This document shows, piece after piece, positions 33,434 to 42,236 of a DNA stretch of 64,000 nt (the first letter of the stretch is position 1; each line of letters starts with the position of its first letter). Location of the stretch: contig JAUYGZ010000010.1 of assembly GCA_030690415.1 (NCBI GenBank), positions 59,205 to 123,204 on the forward strand. The letters are read 5' to 3'. The DNA is from a bacterium (GTDB lineage: Bacteria > Patescibacteriota > Gracilibacteria > JAUYGZ01). Under the pieces are notes generated by a model. The model was not told where the DNA came from. It searched no databases and was given only the letters and a program-made list of their open reading frames with translations. The position numbers were made by a program, and so were the translations under genes.

Positions 33434-34021
33434 ATGCTAAAACTTCCTTTTCCCCTCATTCTGGCCTCTCGGTCTCCCCGCCGAAAAGAAATCTTAGAAA
33501 AGGCAGGACTGGATTTCACGGTAATACCCTCCGATTACGAGGAGCCCCGTCACAGTGATCATCTGAGTGATCCGAAGGCTTTTGTGGAAGAAATTGCGCT
33601 CCAGAAAGGCAAGGAAGTCTTTGAGCGAATGGGGAAAAAATGTCTCGTCCTCTCCGCTGACACGATTGGTGTCATAGAAGACACGGTACTTGAAAAACCG
33701 AGGGACCGGGAAGATGCCAAAAGGATGCTGAAATTGATGTCGGGGAGGAAGCATGTTGTCCTCACAGCCATTGCCCTGTTTGCTCCCCATGAAGAGAATC
33801 CGGTACAGGAAACCGTCAGCACTGAGGTCTTTTTCCGAGCCCTGGAAGAAGGCGAGATCGAGCACTACCTGGACGTGGCGGAATACCAAGATAAAGCGGC
33901 AGCTTATGCCATTCAGGGAGAGGCTGCGATCTTTGTCGAAAAAATTATCGGTGATTACCTGAATATCGTGGGTTTACCCCTCGTAACCGTGTGGAAGATG
34001 CTCGGAAAGATTTCTCCATAG
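33434..34021 (+). CDS. maf: Maf family nucleotide pyrophosphatase
   Basis: 195 aa. PLILASRSPRRKEILEKAGL is the Maf start motif; LSADTIGVIEDTVLEKPRDR and YQDKAAAYAIQGEAAIFVEKI carry the other conserved positions (SADT, KAGAYxIQG). Maf hydrolyses non-canonical or modified NTPs to NMPs. The ATG at 33434 is chosen; an ATG at 33404 would add 10 residues. The start region is within 60 bp of the divergent pseudouridine synthase start, so the promoters overlap. Confidence 0.9.
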   Translation: MLKLPFPLILASRSPRRKEILEKAGLDFTVIPSDYEEPRHSDHLSDPKAFVEEIALQKGKEVFERMGKKCLVLSADTIGVIEDTVLEKPRDREDAKRMLKLMSGRKHVVLTAIALFAPHEENPVQETVSTEVFFRALEEGEIEHYLDVAEYQDKAAAYAIQGEAAIFVEKIIGDYLNIVGLPLVTVWKMLGKISP

Positions 34022-34083
34022 GTCTTGACTAAGGGCTAAACACCGTGTAACGTGCGATATTGCGTATTTGATCATTTTTTTCT

Positions 34084-35415
34084 ATGTCCGAGCTCATCAG
34101 AACGGCCTTTAACGACTTTCTTCCTGACAAACATGAGTATCTGACCTACATAAAAAAAGTGCTTCGACACCGCTTCCGACAAGCGGGGTTTCGGCGAATT
34201 ACCCCCTCTTTATTGATCCCTATAGAGGTGTGTGAAAAAGCCCTGGAAGGCAATGAAAAGGAAGTTCTGATGACCGGAAGTGAAGTGCAGGATGAAAGTA
34301 CCAAAGAAAGAGGCATCATTCGTTTTGATCCCCTTATTTCTATCGGAAATGCTTATCTCCAAAACGGGATGAAGGACTGGGCTCAGCCAGTAGAGCTTTA
34401 CTACATCGATAGTTTTTTGAAGAAAGACCTGAATAAACACATTATTAGTGAGATCGACTTTGGGATTCAGGTCATCGGATCCAGCGATGCGGCTTTGACC
34501 GCGCAGGTGATCTATCTGGGAAACAAGATCTTGGATGATCTGGGTTTGAGGGAGATGTATACCGTGAATATCAACCACATCGGGTCACAAGAGTCCAGAA
34601 CGGTGTACCTGGATGACCTGAAGAACTTTTATTTCGACAAACAGCGGTCATTGTGCGAAAAATGTGTCAAAAATTATGAACGAGGGCATCTTCTTCAGTT
34701 GCTCAGGTGTCATGAAGAAGACTGTGCCATCCTGGCTCAACTGGCTCCAAAGTTGGAAAACTACCTTAGTAAAGAAGACCAGGAGCAGTACGAACACCTC
34801 AAGGCATATCTGGAGGAGCTTGGTGTTGGATTCCGCGAAAACAAGTCACTTTTCGGCATAGGGAACTACAATGCTCAAACGGTGTTTGAGTTTTGGAACA
34901 ACGATAAAGGTGCTGAGCGAACCATTTTCCACGGGGGGTCAAACGACGAGATCATTGAACGGATGGGAGGCGAGAAAACCAACATGATTGGATTCTCAAG
35001 CGATACAAATGCCCTGATCGAAGGGATGCAGGAGTCCGGAATTCGAGTTCCCCACAAAGATCATCTCCAGGTTTTCGTGGCTCAGCTGGGAGTGAATGCC
35101 AAAAAGAAAGCCCTTTCACTGCTTCAAAGATTGCGGGAATCGGGTATTCAGGCCGTCGGGGCGATGGGAACTGGATCCATGAGAACTCAATTGGACATGG
35201 CCACCGACTTTAAAGTTAAATATACTCTTCTGATGGGAGAAGTCGAGGTCAAGGAAGGCATGCTGATCATTCGAGACATGGATACGGGGACTCAGGAGTC
35301 GGTTCCCTACGATCACGTGGTGGAGATCATGCAAGAACGGATTGGAAAGGAGAAAATGGATGTCATGGAAGACCAGGAAAAAAGTATTGATTTGAAGAGA
35401 AAAGGAAGAAAATAG
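34084..35415 (+). CDS. HisRS-like protein with degenerate catalytic motifs
   Basis: 443 aa. The overall fold is that of histidyl-tRNA synthetase: an N-terminal catalytic-like domain, a Cys-containing insertion CEKCVKNYERGHLLQLLRC, and a complete C-terminal anticodon-binding-like domain (about 330-430). But motif 2, normally FRYERPQ after KLYYIGP, reads YYIDSFLKKDL, the LRPEGT segment reads IIRFDPLISIG, and the RGLDYYT histidine motif reads FGIGNYNAQTVFE. Aminoacylation is therefore unlikely. HisZ-like regulation or another tRNA-related role is possible; HisZ lacks this C-terminal domain. Confidence 0.75.
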   Translation: MSELIRTAFNDFLPDKHEYLTYIKKVLRHRFRQAGFRRITPSLLIPIEVCEKALEGNEKEVLMTGSEVQDESTKERGIIRFDPLISIGNAYLQNGMKDWAQPVELYYIDSFLKKDLNKHIISEIDFGIQVIGSSDAALTAQVIYLGNKILDDLGLREMYTVNINHIGSQESRTVYLDDLKNFYFDKQRSLCEKCVKNYERGHLLQLLRCHEEDCAILAQLAPKLENYLSKEDQEQYEHLKAYLEELGVGFRENKSLFGIGNYNAQTVFEFWNNDKGAERTIFHGGSNDEIIERMGGEKTNMIGFSSDTNALIEGMQESGIRVPHKDHLQVFVAQLGVNAKKKALSLLQRLRESGIQAVGAMGTGSMRTQLDMATDFKVKYTLLMGEVEVKEGMLIIRDMDTGTQESVPYDHVVEIMQERIGKEKMDVMEDQEKSIDLKRKGRK

Positions 35416-35497
35416 CTGGTAGGAATTCGCTTGTAGCAGCCAGCATCGCCTTGTATGGTTTCTCTACAAGCTATTTCCTATTTCCTACTTCCTCCAA

Positions 35498-35998
35498 ATG
35501 GCAAACCTCTACCTCATCGGCATGCGAGGAGTGGGAAAATCCACCGTTGGGAAACTTCTTGCCCATGAGCTGGGTCGGTCTTTCGTCGATATGGATGAAC
35601 AGATTGCTCTGAAGGCAGGGAAAAGCATTTCCCGTCTCGTTCAAGAAGAGGGATGGGACGCTTTTCGGAAGCTGGAAAAAGAAGAAGTTCAGTTTATCAG
35701 TTCGTGGGACAATCTGGTGGTGAGTACTGGTGGAGGAGTGCTGATGTTTTTTGACAACCTGAAACAGCTCAAACAAACTGGAACCCTTATTCTGCTCACC
35801 GCCAAACTCGAAACCGTTGTTCAACGGTTGGCAGAGTCAGAAAATCGGCCTTCTCTCAAAGGGAAAGATTATCTCGAAGAGCTTGAAGAGGTCTGGGCGG
35901 AACGCCGTGAAACCTACGAAAAGGCTGCGAATGTTATCATTGACACGGAGGATAAAACGCCTGAAGAAATTGTGAAGTCAATTATCCCCAAGCCATGA
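35498..35998 (+). CDS. aroK: Shikimate kinase
   Basis: 166 aa. P-loop LIGMRGVGKSTVGKLLA, the shikimate-binding DMDEQIALKAGKSI and the GGG motif VVSTGGGVLM, plus the lid Arg in ENRPSLKG. Phosphorylates shikimate at the 3-hydroxyl. No other shikimate-pathway genes are adjacent. The ATG at 35498 has no Shine-Dalgarno sequence but a pyrimidine-rich TTCC repeat leader. Stop overlaps the mutS ATG by 4 bp. Confidence 0.93.
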   Translation: MANLYLIGMRGVGKSTVGKLLAHELGRSFVDMDEQIALKAGKSISRLVQEEGWDAFRKLEKEEVQFISSWDNLVVSTGGGVLMFFDNLKQLKQTGTLILLTAKLETVVQRLAESENRPSLKGKDYLEELEEVWAERRETYEKAANVIIDTEDKTPEEIVKSIIPKP

Positions 35999-38589
35999 GC
36001 GATAAAAACCTCACCCCCATGCTGCAGCAGTACTTCGAGATCAAGAAGGAGCACACTGACGCCTTTCTCTTTTTCCGATTAGGTGATTTTTACGAAATGT
36101 TTGGAGACGATGCCAAGGAAGGAGCCCGGCTGCTGGGGCTCACGTTGACCGCGAGACACAAGGGGACTCAGAGTGAAATCCCCATGTGTGGAATCCCTCA
36201 TCACAGTGCTGAGCGATACATTGCTCAGCTCACCCGACTGGGTAAGCGGGTGGCGATCTGTGATCAGGTTTCAGACCCCGGGCTTCCGGGGATCGTTAAA
36301 AGAGAAGTAGTTCGAGTCGTGACACCCGGGACGACTTTAGACGAGAGCGTGACCGATACAGCCCAAAATAATTATATTCTGAGTGTTGCTAAGGATAAGC
36401 AGGTTTTCGGACTCAGCATGCTTGATATCGCCACGGGAGAGTTCAGGGTGACCGAAATTAAAGAGCTGAAAACCCTGAAAAATCTCCTCTTTCTTCTCAG
36501 TCCGTCAGAGCTCCTCCTCGATACGGAATCAACGAGAGAAGAAATTCGGGCCGAGCTTGAAGACCGATCGGTGACCCTGTATCAGTTGCCACACTTCGAA
36601 GACCCTGAACACTTTTTGCTCAATCACTTTCAAGTTTCGACTCTCTCGGGCTTCGGAGTGGCTCATATGACCGTTGGCATTCGCTCCGCGGCGGCGCTAC
36701 TGAGCTATGCCAAGGAGACTCAGAAAACGAAGCTGGAGCACATCCGCAAGCTGGTATGTTACCGTTTCAGCGATATCATGATCCTGGACGAGTCGAGTAT
36801 TCGAAATCTGGAACTCTTGCACACCGCAAGGGATTTCAAAAAGGAAGGAAGCCTTCTTCACGTGATGGACATAACCCTTACCCGCATGGGAGCCAGAAAA
36901 CTTCGGCATTGGTTGCTGGCTCCTTTGACCAATAAGGAAAAAATCAATCTTCGGCTCGAAGCGGTGGCTGACCTGGTAGCTCATCAGGAGCGACGGGTCT
37001 TGATCCAGCAAGAGCTTAAGGATATTTTTGACCTGGAGCGACTGGTTGGTCGAATTGGCTGTAAGGCAGCCAACGCAAGAGATCTGAATTACCTCAAGGT
37101 CAATCTCCTTAAAATCCCCTCGATCAAACTGGCACTGCTGGACAGCCCCAGTTCACTGGTGACGAGGATAGAGCAGCAGTTGGAATTGCTCAAAGAGCTC
37201 GTGCATACCCTGGACGAACGGATTTCGTCTGAGCCGGTGGCAACGATCACCGAAGGAGGAATGATCGCAGACGGGTTTCATAAGGAGCTGGACGAGCTTC
37301 GCGATATTCTCAAAAATGGGAAAACATGGTTGCTCGAGTATCAGCAAAATCTCAGATTGGAGACAGGCATTTCCAGTCTGAAAGTGAAGTACAATAAAAT
37401 CTTCGGCTATCATATTGAGATCAGTAAGGCGAACCGTAAGGACATTCCGGAATATTTTGAGTTGAGGCAGACTCTGGTGAACGCAGAGCGCTATATGACT
37501 CCCGAGCTCAAAGAATTCGAAGGCAAATACCTGAGCGCGGAGGAAAAAATAAAGACTCTAGAGTACGAACTTTTCCAGGAGACTCTTGAGCTGACGATTC
37601 CATTCATCGATTCCATTCAGAGAAACGCGGACCTCATCGCAGTGCTGGACGTCCTCCAATCCTTCGCACAGCTCGCACTGGATGAACACTATTGCCGCCC
37701 ACTGATAAAAGAAGAAATTGGGATTGAGATTCGTGATGGCCGGCATCCTGTCATCGAGTCAGTTCTGAAAAAGCAGAATCAGATCTACATCGCCAACGAC
37801 GCCAACCTGGATGAAACCCGTCAGATCACCGTGCTAACCGGGCCCAACATGGCGGGGAAATCCAGTTATCTTCGACAGGTTGCATTGATCACCCTCATGG
37901 CGCACATGGGTTCGTTTGTCCCCGCACGATCGGCAAATATTAGTATCACTGATCGTATTTTTACCCGTGTTGGGGCTTCTGATAATATTTCAACCGGACA
38001 GTCGACCTTTATGGTGGAGATGAGCGAGGCAGCCAATATTCTCAACAATGCCACCGAGCGTTCCCTGATCATCTTCGACGAATTGGGACGGGGGACTTCC
38101 ACCTATGATGGAGTGAGTATCGCCTGGGCAATTCTCGAGCACCTTGCGCAGGAGCTGAAGGCACTCACCCTGTTTGCAACCCATTATCATGAGCTTATCG
38201 ATGTCGCCAAAGAAATTCCAAACGCTTGCAACGCGTCTGTCGCGGTGGCTGAAAAAGACGGAGAAGTCGTTTTCCTCCGCAAAATTATCGACGGAGGTGT
38301 TGACCGCAGCTATGGTATAGAGGTGGCAAAATTAGCAGGCCTGCCTCAGAGCGTTATCAGGCGGGCAAAGGGAATTTTGAGCGAACTGGAAAAAGATCGT
38401 TTCAGGGAAGAACAAACACTCATGGGGATTCAGCCCGATCTGTTCACCAGTGCTCCCAACACTCTCGTTCAGCCCACCCCATCTCCACACCGAGCACTCG
38501 TCGAACGCCTCAAAGAAGCTGACCTCAATAACATGACCCCTGTCGAGGCACTCAATTGTCTATCCGCATTAAAAAAATCACTACAATAA
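35995..38589 (+). CDS. mutS: DNA mismatch repair protein MutS
   Basis: 864 aa, full length. The mismatch-binding Phe-x-Glu is in FRLGDFYEMFGDD (near 35). The lever and clamp domains follow, then the ATPase with Walker A LTGPNMAGKSSYLRQ (near 622), the LSTGQSTFM-like SNISTGQSTFMVEM and Walker B IIFDELGRGTSTYDG, and a C-terminal dimerisation tail with NALVERLKEAD-like sequence. It is translationally coupled to aroK and followed 52 bp later by mutL. Confidence 0.96.
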   Translation: MSDKNLTPMLQQYFEIKKEHTDAFLFFRLGDFYEMFGDDAKEGARLLGLTLTARHKGTQSEIPMCGIPHHSAERYIAQLTRLGKRVAICDQVSDPGLPGIVKREVVRVVTPGTTLDESVTDTAQNNYILSVAKDKQVFGLSMLDIATGEFRVTEIKELKTLKNLLFLLSPSELLLDTESTREEIRAELEDRSVTLYQLPHFEDPEHFLLNHFQVSTLSGFGVAHMTVGIRSAAALLSYAKETQKTKLEHIRKLVCYRFSDIMILDESSIRNLELLHTARDFKKEGSLLHVMDITLTRMGARKLRHWLLAPLTNKEKINLRLEAVADLVAHQERRVLIQQELKDIFDLERLVGRIGCKAANARDLNYLKVNLLKIPSIKLALLDSPSSLVTRIEQQLELLKELVHTLDERISSEPVATITEGGMIADGFHKELDELRDILKNGKTWLLEYQQNLRLETGISSLKVKYNKIFGYHIEISKANRKDIPEYFELRQTLVNAERYMTPELKEFEGKYLSAEEKIKTLEYELFQETLELTIPFIDSIQRNADLIAVLDVLQSFAQLALDEHYCRPLIKEEIGIEIRDGRHPVIESVLKKQNQIYIANDANLDETRQITVLTGPNMAGKSSYLRQVALITLMAHMGSFVPARSANISITDRIFTRVGASDNISTGQSTFMVEMSEAANILNNATERSLIIFDELGRGTSTYDGVSIAWAILEHLAQELKALTLFATHYHELIDVAKEIPNACNASVAVAEKDGEVVFLRKIIDGGVDRSYGIEVAKLAGLPQSVIRRAKGILSELEKDRFREEQTLMGIQPDLFTSAPNTLVQPTPSPHRALVERLKEADLNNMTPVEALNCLSALKKSLQ

Positions 38590-38641
38590 CATTCTTCACT
38601 TCATTCTCCATCTCCCTCCTCCATCTTCATTCTTAGCTCCT

Positions 38642-40387
38642 ATGATCAAGCTTCTCCCATCAGACCTTATCAACAAAATTGCCGCCGGAGAGGTGGTCGA
38701 AAGACCGGCATCAGTGGTAAAAGAACTGACCGAAAATGCTGTCGATTCTCGGGCCACGCGAATTGAAATCAAGCTCGAGCAGGGAGGTTCCAAATTGATT
38801 CAAGTCATTGACAACGGATCCGGCATGAGTGAAGAAGACGCCAGACTCTGTTTGGTCCGCCACGCGACAAGCAAGATCAGTTCGGTCGATGACCTTTTCA
38901 ATATCCACACACTAGGATTTCGGGGGGAAGCTCTTGCCAGTATTGCCTCGGTATCTCAGTTCAGCCTCGTAACCAGGCAGGAAGGATCAGCTCAGGGGTC
39001 AAAAGTGTCTCTCGATGCCGGGCAGCAATTGATCTGGGAGCCAACGGCCGCGAACGAGGGAACAACAGTCACGGTCAACAATATCTTTTACAATGTTCCG
39101 GCCCGTCAAAAATTTCTCAAGACTCCCGGAACAGAATTCACGCATATTCTCAGATACCTCCAGCAGCTTTCCTTGATTCACCCCGAGCTGGAGCTCAAGC
39201 TGGTCCACAACACGAAGACGATTTTCCACTACTATCGCTCGGACTGGCAGGATCGGGTTGAACAGGTGCTGGGGAAGGACTTTAGTTCAAAGCTATTACC
39301 CCTTCTGGCGCGGGATGAAGGAATTCGAATCGAAGGGTTTATTGCCAAACCGGAACTGGTCCACGCCAGTCATTCTAATCAGTATCTCTTCGTCAATGAT
39401 CGGCCGGTCTACGATCATCTGGTGAACCGCTCAGTGCTGGAGGGCTATGGGACCCTCGTTCCCAGAGGATACTTTCCAGCCTTTGTGTTGAAACTCAGCC
39501 TCGATCCACAGTTAGTTGACGTGAACGTACACCCGCGCAAGTCTGAGGTGAAGTTTCTAAATCCCTCTAGGGTAATCAATCTTCTTGTCCGATTGGTGAA
39601 GACTGTGCTCAATTCAAATGACCTTGCCCGGTCTGTAGACTTTTCTCAAAAAAGAGAAAATCTAAGTATTCCAAGACCTCGATTGGCTGAACATTGGCAG
39701 CCAGGCACCAGTGAAAAAATTCAGAAACCATCGTATCAACAAGTGACGCAAGCGATCGATTTCAATCAACAGTTTTCGAGCGGAATTGAATGTATCAAGA
39801 AATCCCCACTTGAAGAAAGAGGCTGGAATGTTCTTGGGCAAATTCACCGGTCTTTCATCCTCGTTGAAACCCCGGAAGGTTTACAAATCCTTGACCAACA
39901 CGCTCTTTCCGAAATCACGAACTATAGTCGTCTTATGAAAGAGAGGGAAAATGGAGAAGTCTGTTCTCAGCAATTACTTCTCCCGACACCGATCGAAGTA
40001 AGCCCTGAAGAAAAAAATATCATTCAGGAAAATCAGGAGCTGTTCAGTCGCCTTGGTTGGGAAATCGACGAACTGAGTGATGACAGCATTCAAATTTCAG
40101 CCCTTCCCGAGATCCTCAAACATGATGGAATTGAAAGCATCTTTCATGATCTTCTTGATGAGCTTAAAAACGAAAAAGAGCCCGATCAATCTAAACGTGA
40201 ACTCGCCCTTCTCAAATTCGAGGCCTGCAGAGGAGCGGTCATGTTTGGAGACTCCTTGAGTTTTGAGGAAATGAAAGGTCTGCTCAACCAGTGGTTACAG
40301 GTTGAAAATAACGCGGCTTGTGAACACGGGCGGCCTGCCGCGGCGAGGATTTCGGTTGAGGAGATGCGGAAATACTTCAAGCGGTGA
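38642..40387 (+). CDS. mutL: DNA mismatch repair protein MutL
   Basis: 581 aa. GHKL ATPase motifs: ELTENAVDSRATRIEIKLEQ, DNGSGMSEEDARL, GFRGEALASIASV, NEGTTVTVNNIFYNVPARQKF. The C-terminal dimerisation domain holds DQHALSEITNYS, ACRGAVMFGDSL and CEHGRPAAARI. Compared with the endonuclease motif DQHA-x2-E-x4-E, the last Glu is Ser, so nicking activity is uncertain. The leader is pyrimidine-rich with no Shine-Dalgarno sequence. It follows mutS on the same strand. Confidence 0.95.
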   Translation: MIKLLPSDLINKIAAGEVVERPASVVKELTENAVDSRATRIEIKLEQGGSKLIQVIDNGSGMSEEDARLCLVRHATSKISSVDDLFNIHTLGFRGEALASIASVSQFSLVTRQEGSAQGSKVSLDAGQQLIWEPTAANEGTTVTVNNIFYNVPARQKFLKTPGTEFTHILRYLQQLSLIHPELELKLVHNTKTIFHYYRSDWQDRVEQVLGKDFSSKLLPLLARDEGIRIEGFIAKPELVHASHSNQYLFVNDRPVYDHLVNRSVLEGYGTLVPRGYFPAFVLKLSLDPQLVDVNVHPRKSEVKFLNPSRVINLLVRLVKTVLNSNDLARSVDFSQKRENLSIPRPRLAEHWQPGTSEKIQKPSYQQVTQAIDFNQQFSSGIECIKKSPLEERGWNVLGQIHRSFILVETPEGLQILDQHALSEITNYSRLMKERENGEVCSQQLLLPTPIEVSPEEKNIIQENQELFSRLGWEIDELSDDSIQISALPEILKHDGIESIFHDLLDELKNEKEPDQSKRELALLKFEACRGAVMFGDSLSFEEMKGLLNQWLQVENNAACEHGRPAAARISVEEMRKYFKR

Positions 40388-40415
40388 TTGACAAAAGGGC
40401 ATAAATCATTACAAT
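40388..40415 (+). promoter_or_regulatory. Strong promoter of the LpxC-like gene
   Basis: TTGACA (40388-40393) and TACAAT (40410-40415) with a 16-bp spacer, starting directly after the mutL stop codon. The predicted start is near 40422, giving a leader of about 24 nt. No Shine-Dalgarno sequence is seen in it. Confidence 0.65.
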
Positions 40416-40445
40416 TCGCGGGACACAAAGGCCTCATTTTTTGGT

Positions 40446-41711
40446 ATGCAACTTCTCATCGGTTCTAAGGCTCACGAGGCCATAGAACGAGATCTACAAG
40501 ATGGACCATCAGCAGTCCGAAGACCACCGCATTCTCTTCGTGATTCACGCTGGAAGAACGTCATTCCTGAAAGAAGGTTTTGTACTCTAAAGGAAGGCGT
40601 TGCCTTGAAGGGGAGGGGAACCTTTGGGAAAGCTCCTGTTCAGATTATTCTCAAGCCCTATCACGAAGACAGGAATCCCATATTCTTCGATGGTGATCAC
40701 GAGATCCCAATGGACATTGATCATCTTCGAAGAGGACTCATGCGCTGTTTAGCGCTGGAAGGAGAAAAGGGAAGGAGGCTCGAAATCGTTGAGCACATCA
40801 TCTCCCTTATGGGGGCATTTCGACTCAATGTGGATGTCATTGTTCAGGCTCATGGTCGGAAACCTCTCCTCGGAAGGCTGATTAACTGGGCTGCCGGAGC
40901 AGGTAACAGTTTTCCGAGTTTCCCCGAGTGTAATGGACCGTTTATCGACGCCATTCATGAGGTGGGAATCAGAAAACTCAAGCACCCGGATCGTCCGGTG
41001 GCCACCGTAAAGGAGCCGGTATATATGGGCTTCAAACGAGGTTCCATTAGCTTTGAACCGCCAAGAGATGGTGAGGAAGATCATATGATCCTCTCAAATC
41101 GGGTCAATTATCCTCAGTGTTCTGTCATTGATGACCAGCTAGCCGAGTTCGTAATGAATTCTGAGCAGTATGCCTTTCTTGCCAGATCACGTCCGCCCAA
41201 TATTGTGAGTTGGAGAGAAAAACTGGCGAGACTAGTCAAGGGCCATAAGGCACCGTATTTCAACATGAACCGTGAGAATTGTGTCATCATCAGCAAAAAA
41301 GGCTATATCAATAAAGACCACGCTTTCGATGATAAAGATGGATTTAACTGGGAAATGCAGGGGCATGAGATGGTCGACAAGTCAGCCATTTTTTATCTGC
41401 TCGAACGATGTCTCGGAGTGGTCCTCAGAGGAAGGTGGTCCACCTATCGCATTAGCCACGCAGAAGAATATGTCTTCCTCCGGGCTTTGTGGAAACACCG
41501 TGATCTCTTCGAACACCTCACCGTGCCTCAGAAACAACCCTCCATAAATCCTCTGTCACCTGCCCTTCAGATTGATTCGCGTTTACGACAGGCCAGTGAT
41601 AGCGTTTTGCCAGCCACAGAAAGTTCTGACGAGTCTGCTCTATCGCTTCATCATCCGCCTCGTTCCGGTGCTTGTCCTCCTTGCCAGAAAGAAAACGTTC
41701 CCCGTCCATAA
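40446..41711 (+). CDS. LpxC-like zinc deacetylase
   Basis: 421 aa. It aligns with UDP-3-O-acyl-N-acetylglucosamine deacetylase: the zinc and catalytic pair Glu116-His117 (IVEHIISLMGAFRLN), a central AFLARSRPPNI segment (resembling the RARTF region of LpxC), and near the C-terminus NCVIISKKGYIN, GHEMVDKSAIFYLLE (zinc ligands His307 and Asp311, spaced as in LpxC H-x3-D) and ISHAEEYVFLRAL (catalytic His338). All Zn and catalytic positions are present, although the Asp246-equivalent is Ile. LpxC starts lipid A synthesis in diderm bacteria. The last 60 residues are low-confidence and read antisense to tmk. The substrate here is unknown. Confidence 0.82.
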   Translation: MQLLIGSKAHEAIERDLQDGPSAVRRPPHSLRDSRWKNVIPERRFCTLKEGVALKGRGTFGKAPVQIILKPYHEDRNPIFFDGDHEIPMDIDHLRRGLMRCLALEGEKGRRLEIVEHIISLMGAFRLNVDVIVQAHGRKPLLGRLINWAAGAGNSFPSFPECNGPFIDAIHEVGIRKLKHPDRPVATVKEPVYMGFKRGSISFEPPRDGEEDHMILSNRVNYPQCSVIDDQLAEFVMNSEQYAFLARSRPPNIVSWREKLARLVKGHKAPYFNMNRENCVIISKKGYINKDHAFDDKDGFNWEMQGHEMVDKSAIFYLLERCLGVVLRGRWSTYRISHAEEYVFLRALWKHRDLFEHLTVPQKQPSINPLSPALQIDSRLRQASDSVLPATESSDESALSLHHPPRSGACPPCQKENVPRP

Positions 41712-42099
41712 GGATCTCGAGGTCAGCTTTTCTCTGAGGATTTTCCATATTTTTCCCCTGAAGCCATTCATAGGGGACTCCTTGAGTCATTCCCCAGGCC
41801 ATTCCGGTGCCGATGTAGTCTTCCGCTAAGACTACATCATAGGCTTCCAGGTCCATTTCAAGCTGAGGCTCGTAGTCCAGCCGGTTTTGGATGTAGAGCA
41901 TCTGAAAGCTCTCTCCAGAGATCTTGGGTGCTTCAGGATCGCGCAAAAAATGGTTGATCTGAGGTCCAGTCGGTTCCAAATCGTAGATGGGGTACTTCAG
42001 CACTTTGACCGTCTTGCCGGCCGATATCAGCTTTTCTTGCAGGTGTTTGACCTGAGTCGATTTACCGATGTTATTGATACCGTAGAGAGCGATGAGCAT
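41518..42099 (-). CDS. tmk: Thymidylate kinase-like protein
   Basis: 193 aa. The P-loop is ALYGINNIGKSTQVKHL; the TMP-binding and lid parts are represented by LKYPIYDLEPTGPQINHFL, VLAEDYIGTGMAWG (in place of the usual DRY) and the tail of the kinase fold. It phosphorylates dTMP to dTDP. The gene converges on the LpxC-like gene and overlaps it by 194 bp. Its start abuts the third copy of the GGACTATAA repeat, with no Shine-Dalgarno sequence. Confidence 0.85.
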   Translation of the reverse strand: MLIALYGINNIGKSTQVKHLQEKLISAGKTVKVLKYPIYDLEPTGPQINHFLRDPEAPKISGESFQMLYIQNRLDYEPQLEMDLEAYDVVLAEDYIGTGMAWGMTQGVPYEWLQGKNMENPQRKADLEILMDGERFLSGKEDKHRNEADDEAIEQTRQNFLWLAKRYHWPVVNANQSEGQVTEDLWRVVSEAR

Positions 42100-42105
42100 G
42101 GGGAG

Positions 42106-42150
42106 GGAGGAAGGACTGTAAGGACTATAATGACTCTAATGACGATAAGG
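42106..42150. repeat. GGACTATWA-type short repeat, copy 3
   Basis: GGACTGTAAGGACTATAATGAC units ending GACGATAAGG. It lies just before the tmk start (minus strand) and upstream of the surface protein promoter. Same family as the copies at 13782 and 28571. Confidence 0.6.
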
Positions 42151-42175
42151 AAAGGAAAAAAAGGGACTTAAATGA

Positions 42176-42204
42176 TTCAAAAAGGGTCAAAAATGAGGTA
42201 TAAT
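42176..42204 (+). promoter_or_regulatory. Promoter of the surface protein gene
   Basis: TTCAAA (42176-42181) and a perfect TATAAT (42199-42204) with a 17-bp spacer; predicted start near 42211, about 26 nt before the ATG at 42237. No Shine-Dalgarno sequence is seen in the A-rich leader. Confidence 0.55.
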
Positions 42205-42236
42205 AAGAAGATAACAAATACCAATAAACACAAAAA

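Noticed and set aside
35429..35471. Terminator after the HisRS-like gene (GCTTGTAG paired with CTACAAGC)
   Set aside because: The 8-bp stem encloses a loop of about 27 nt and lacks a T run.
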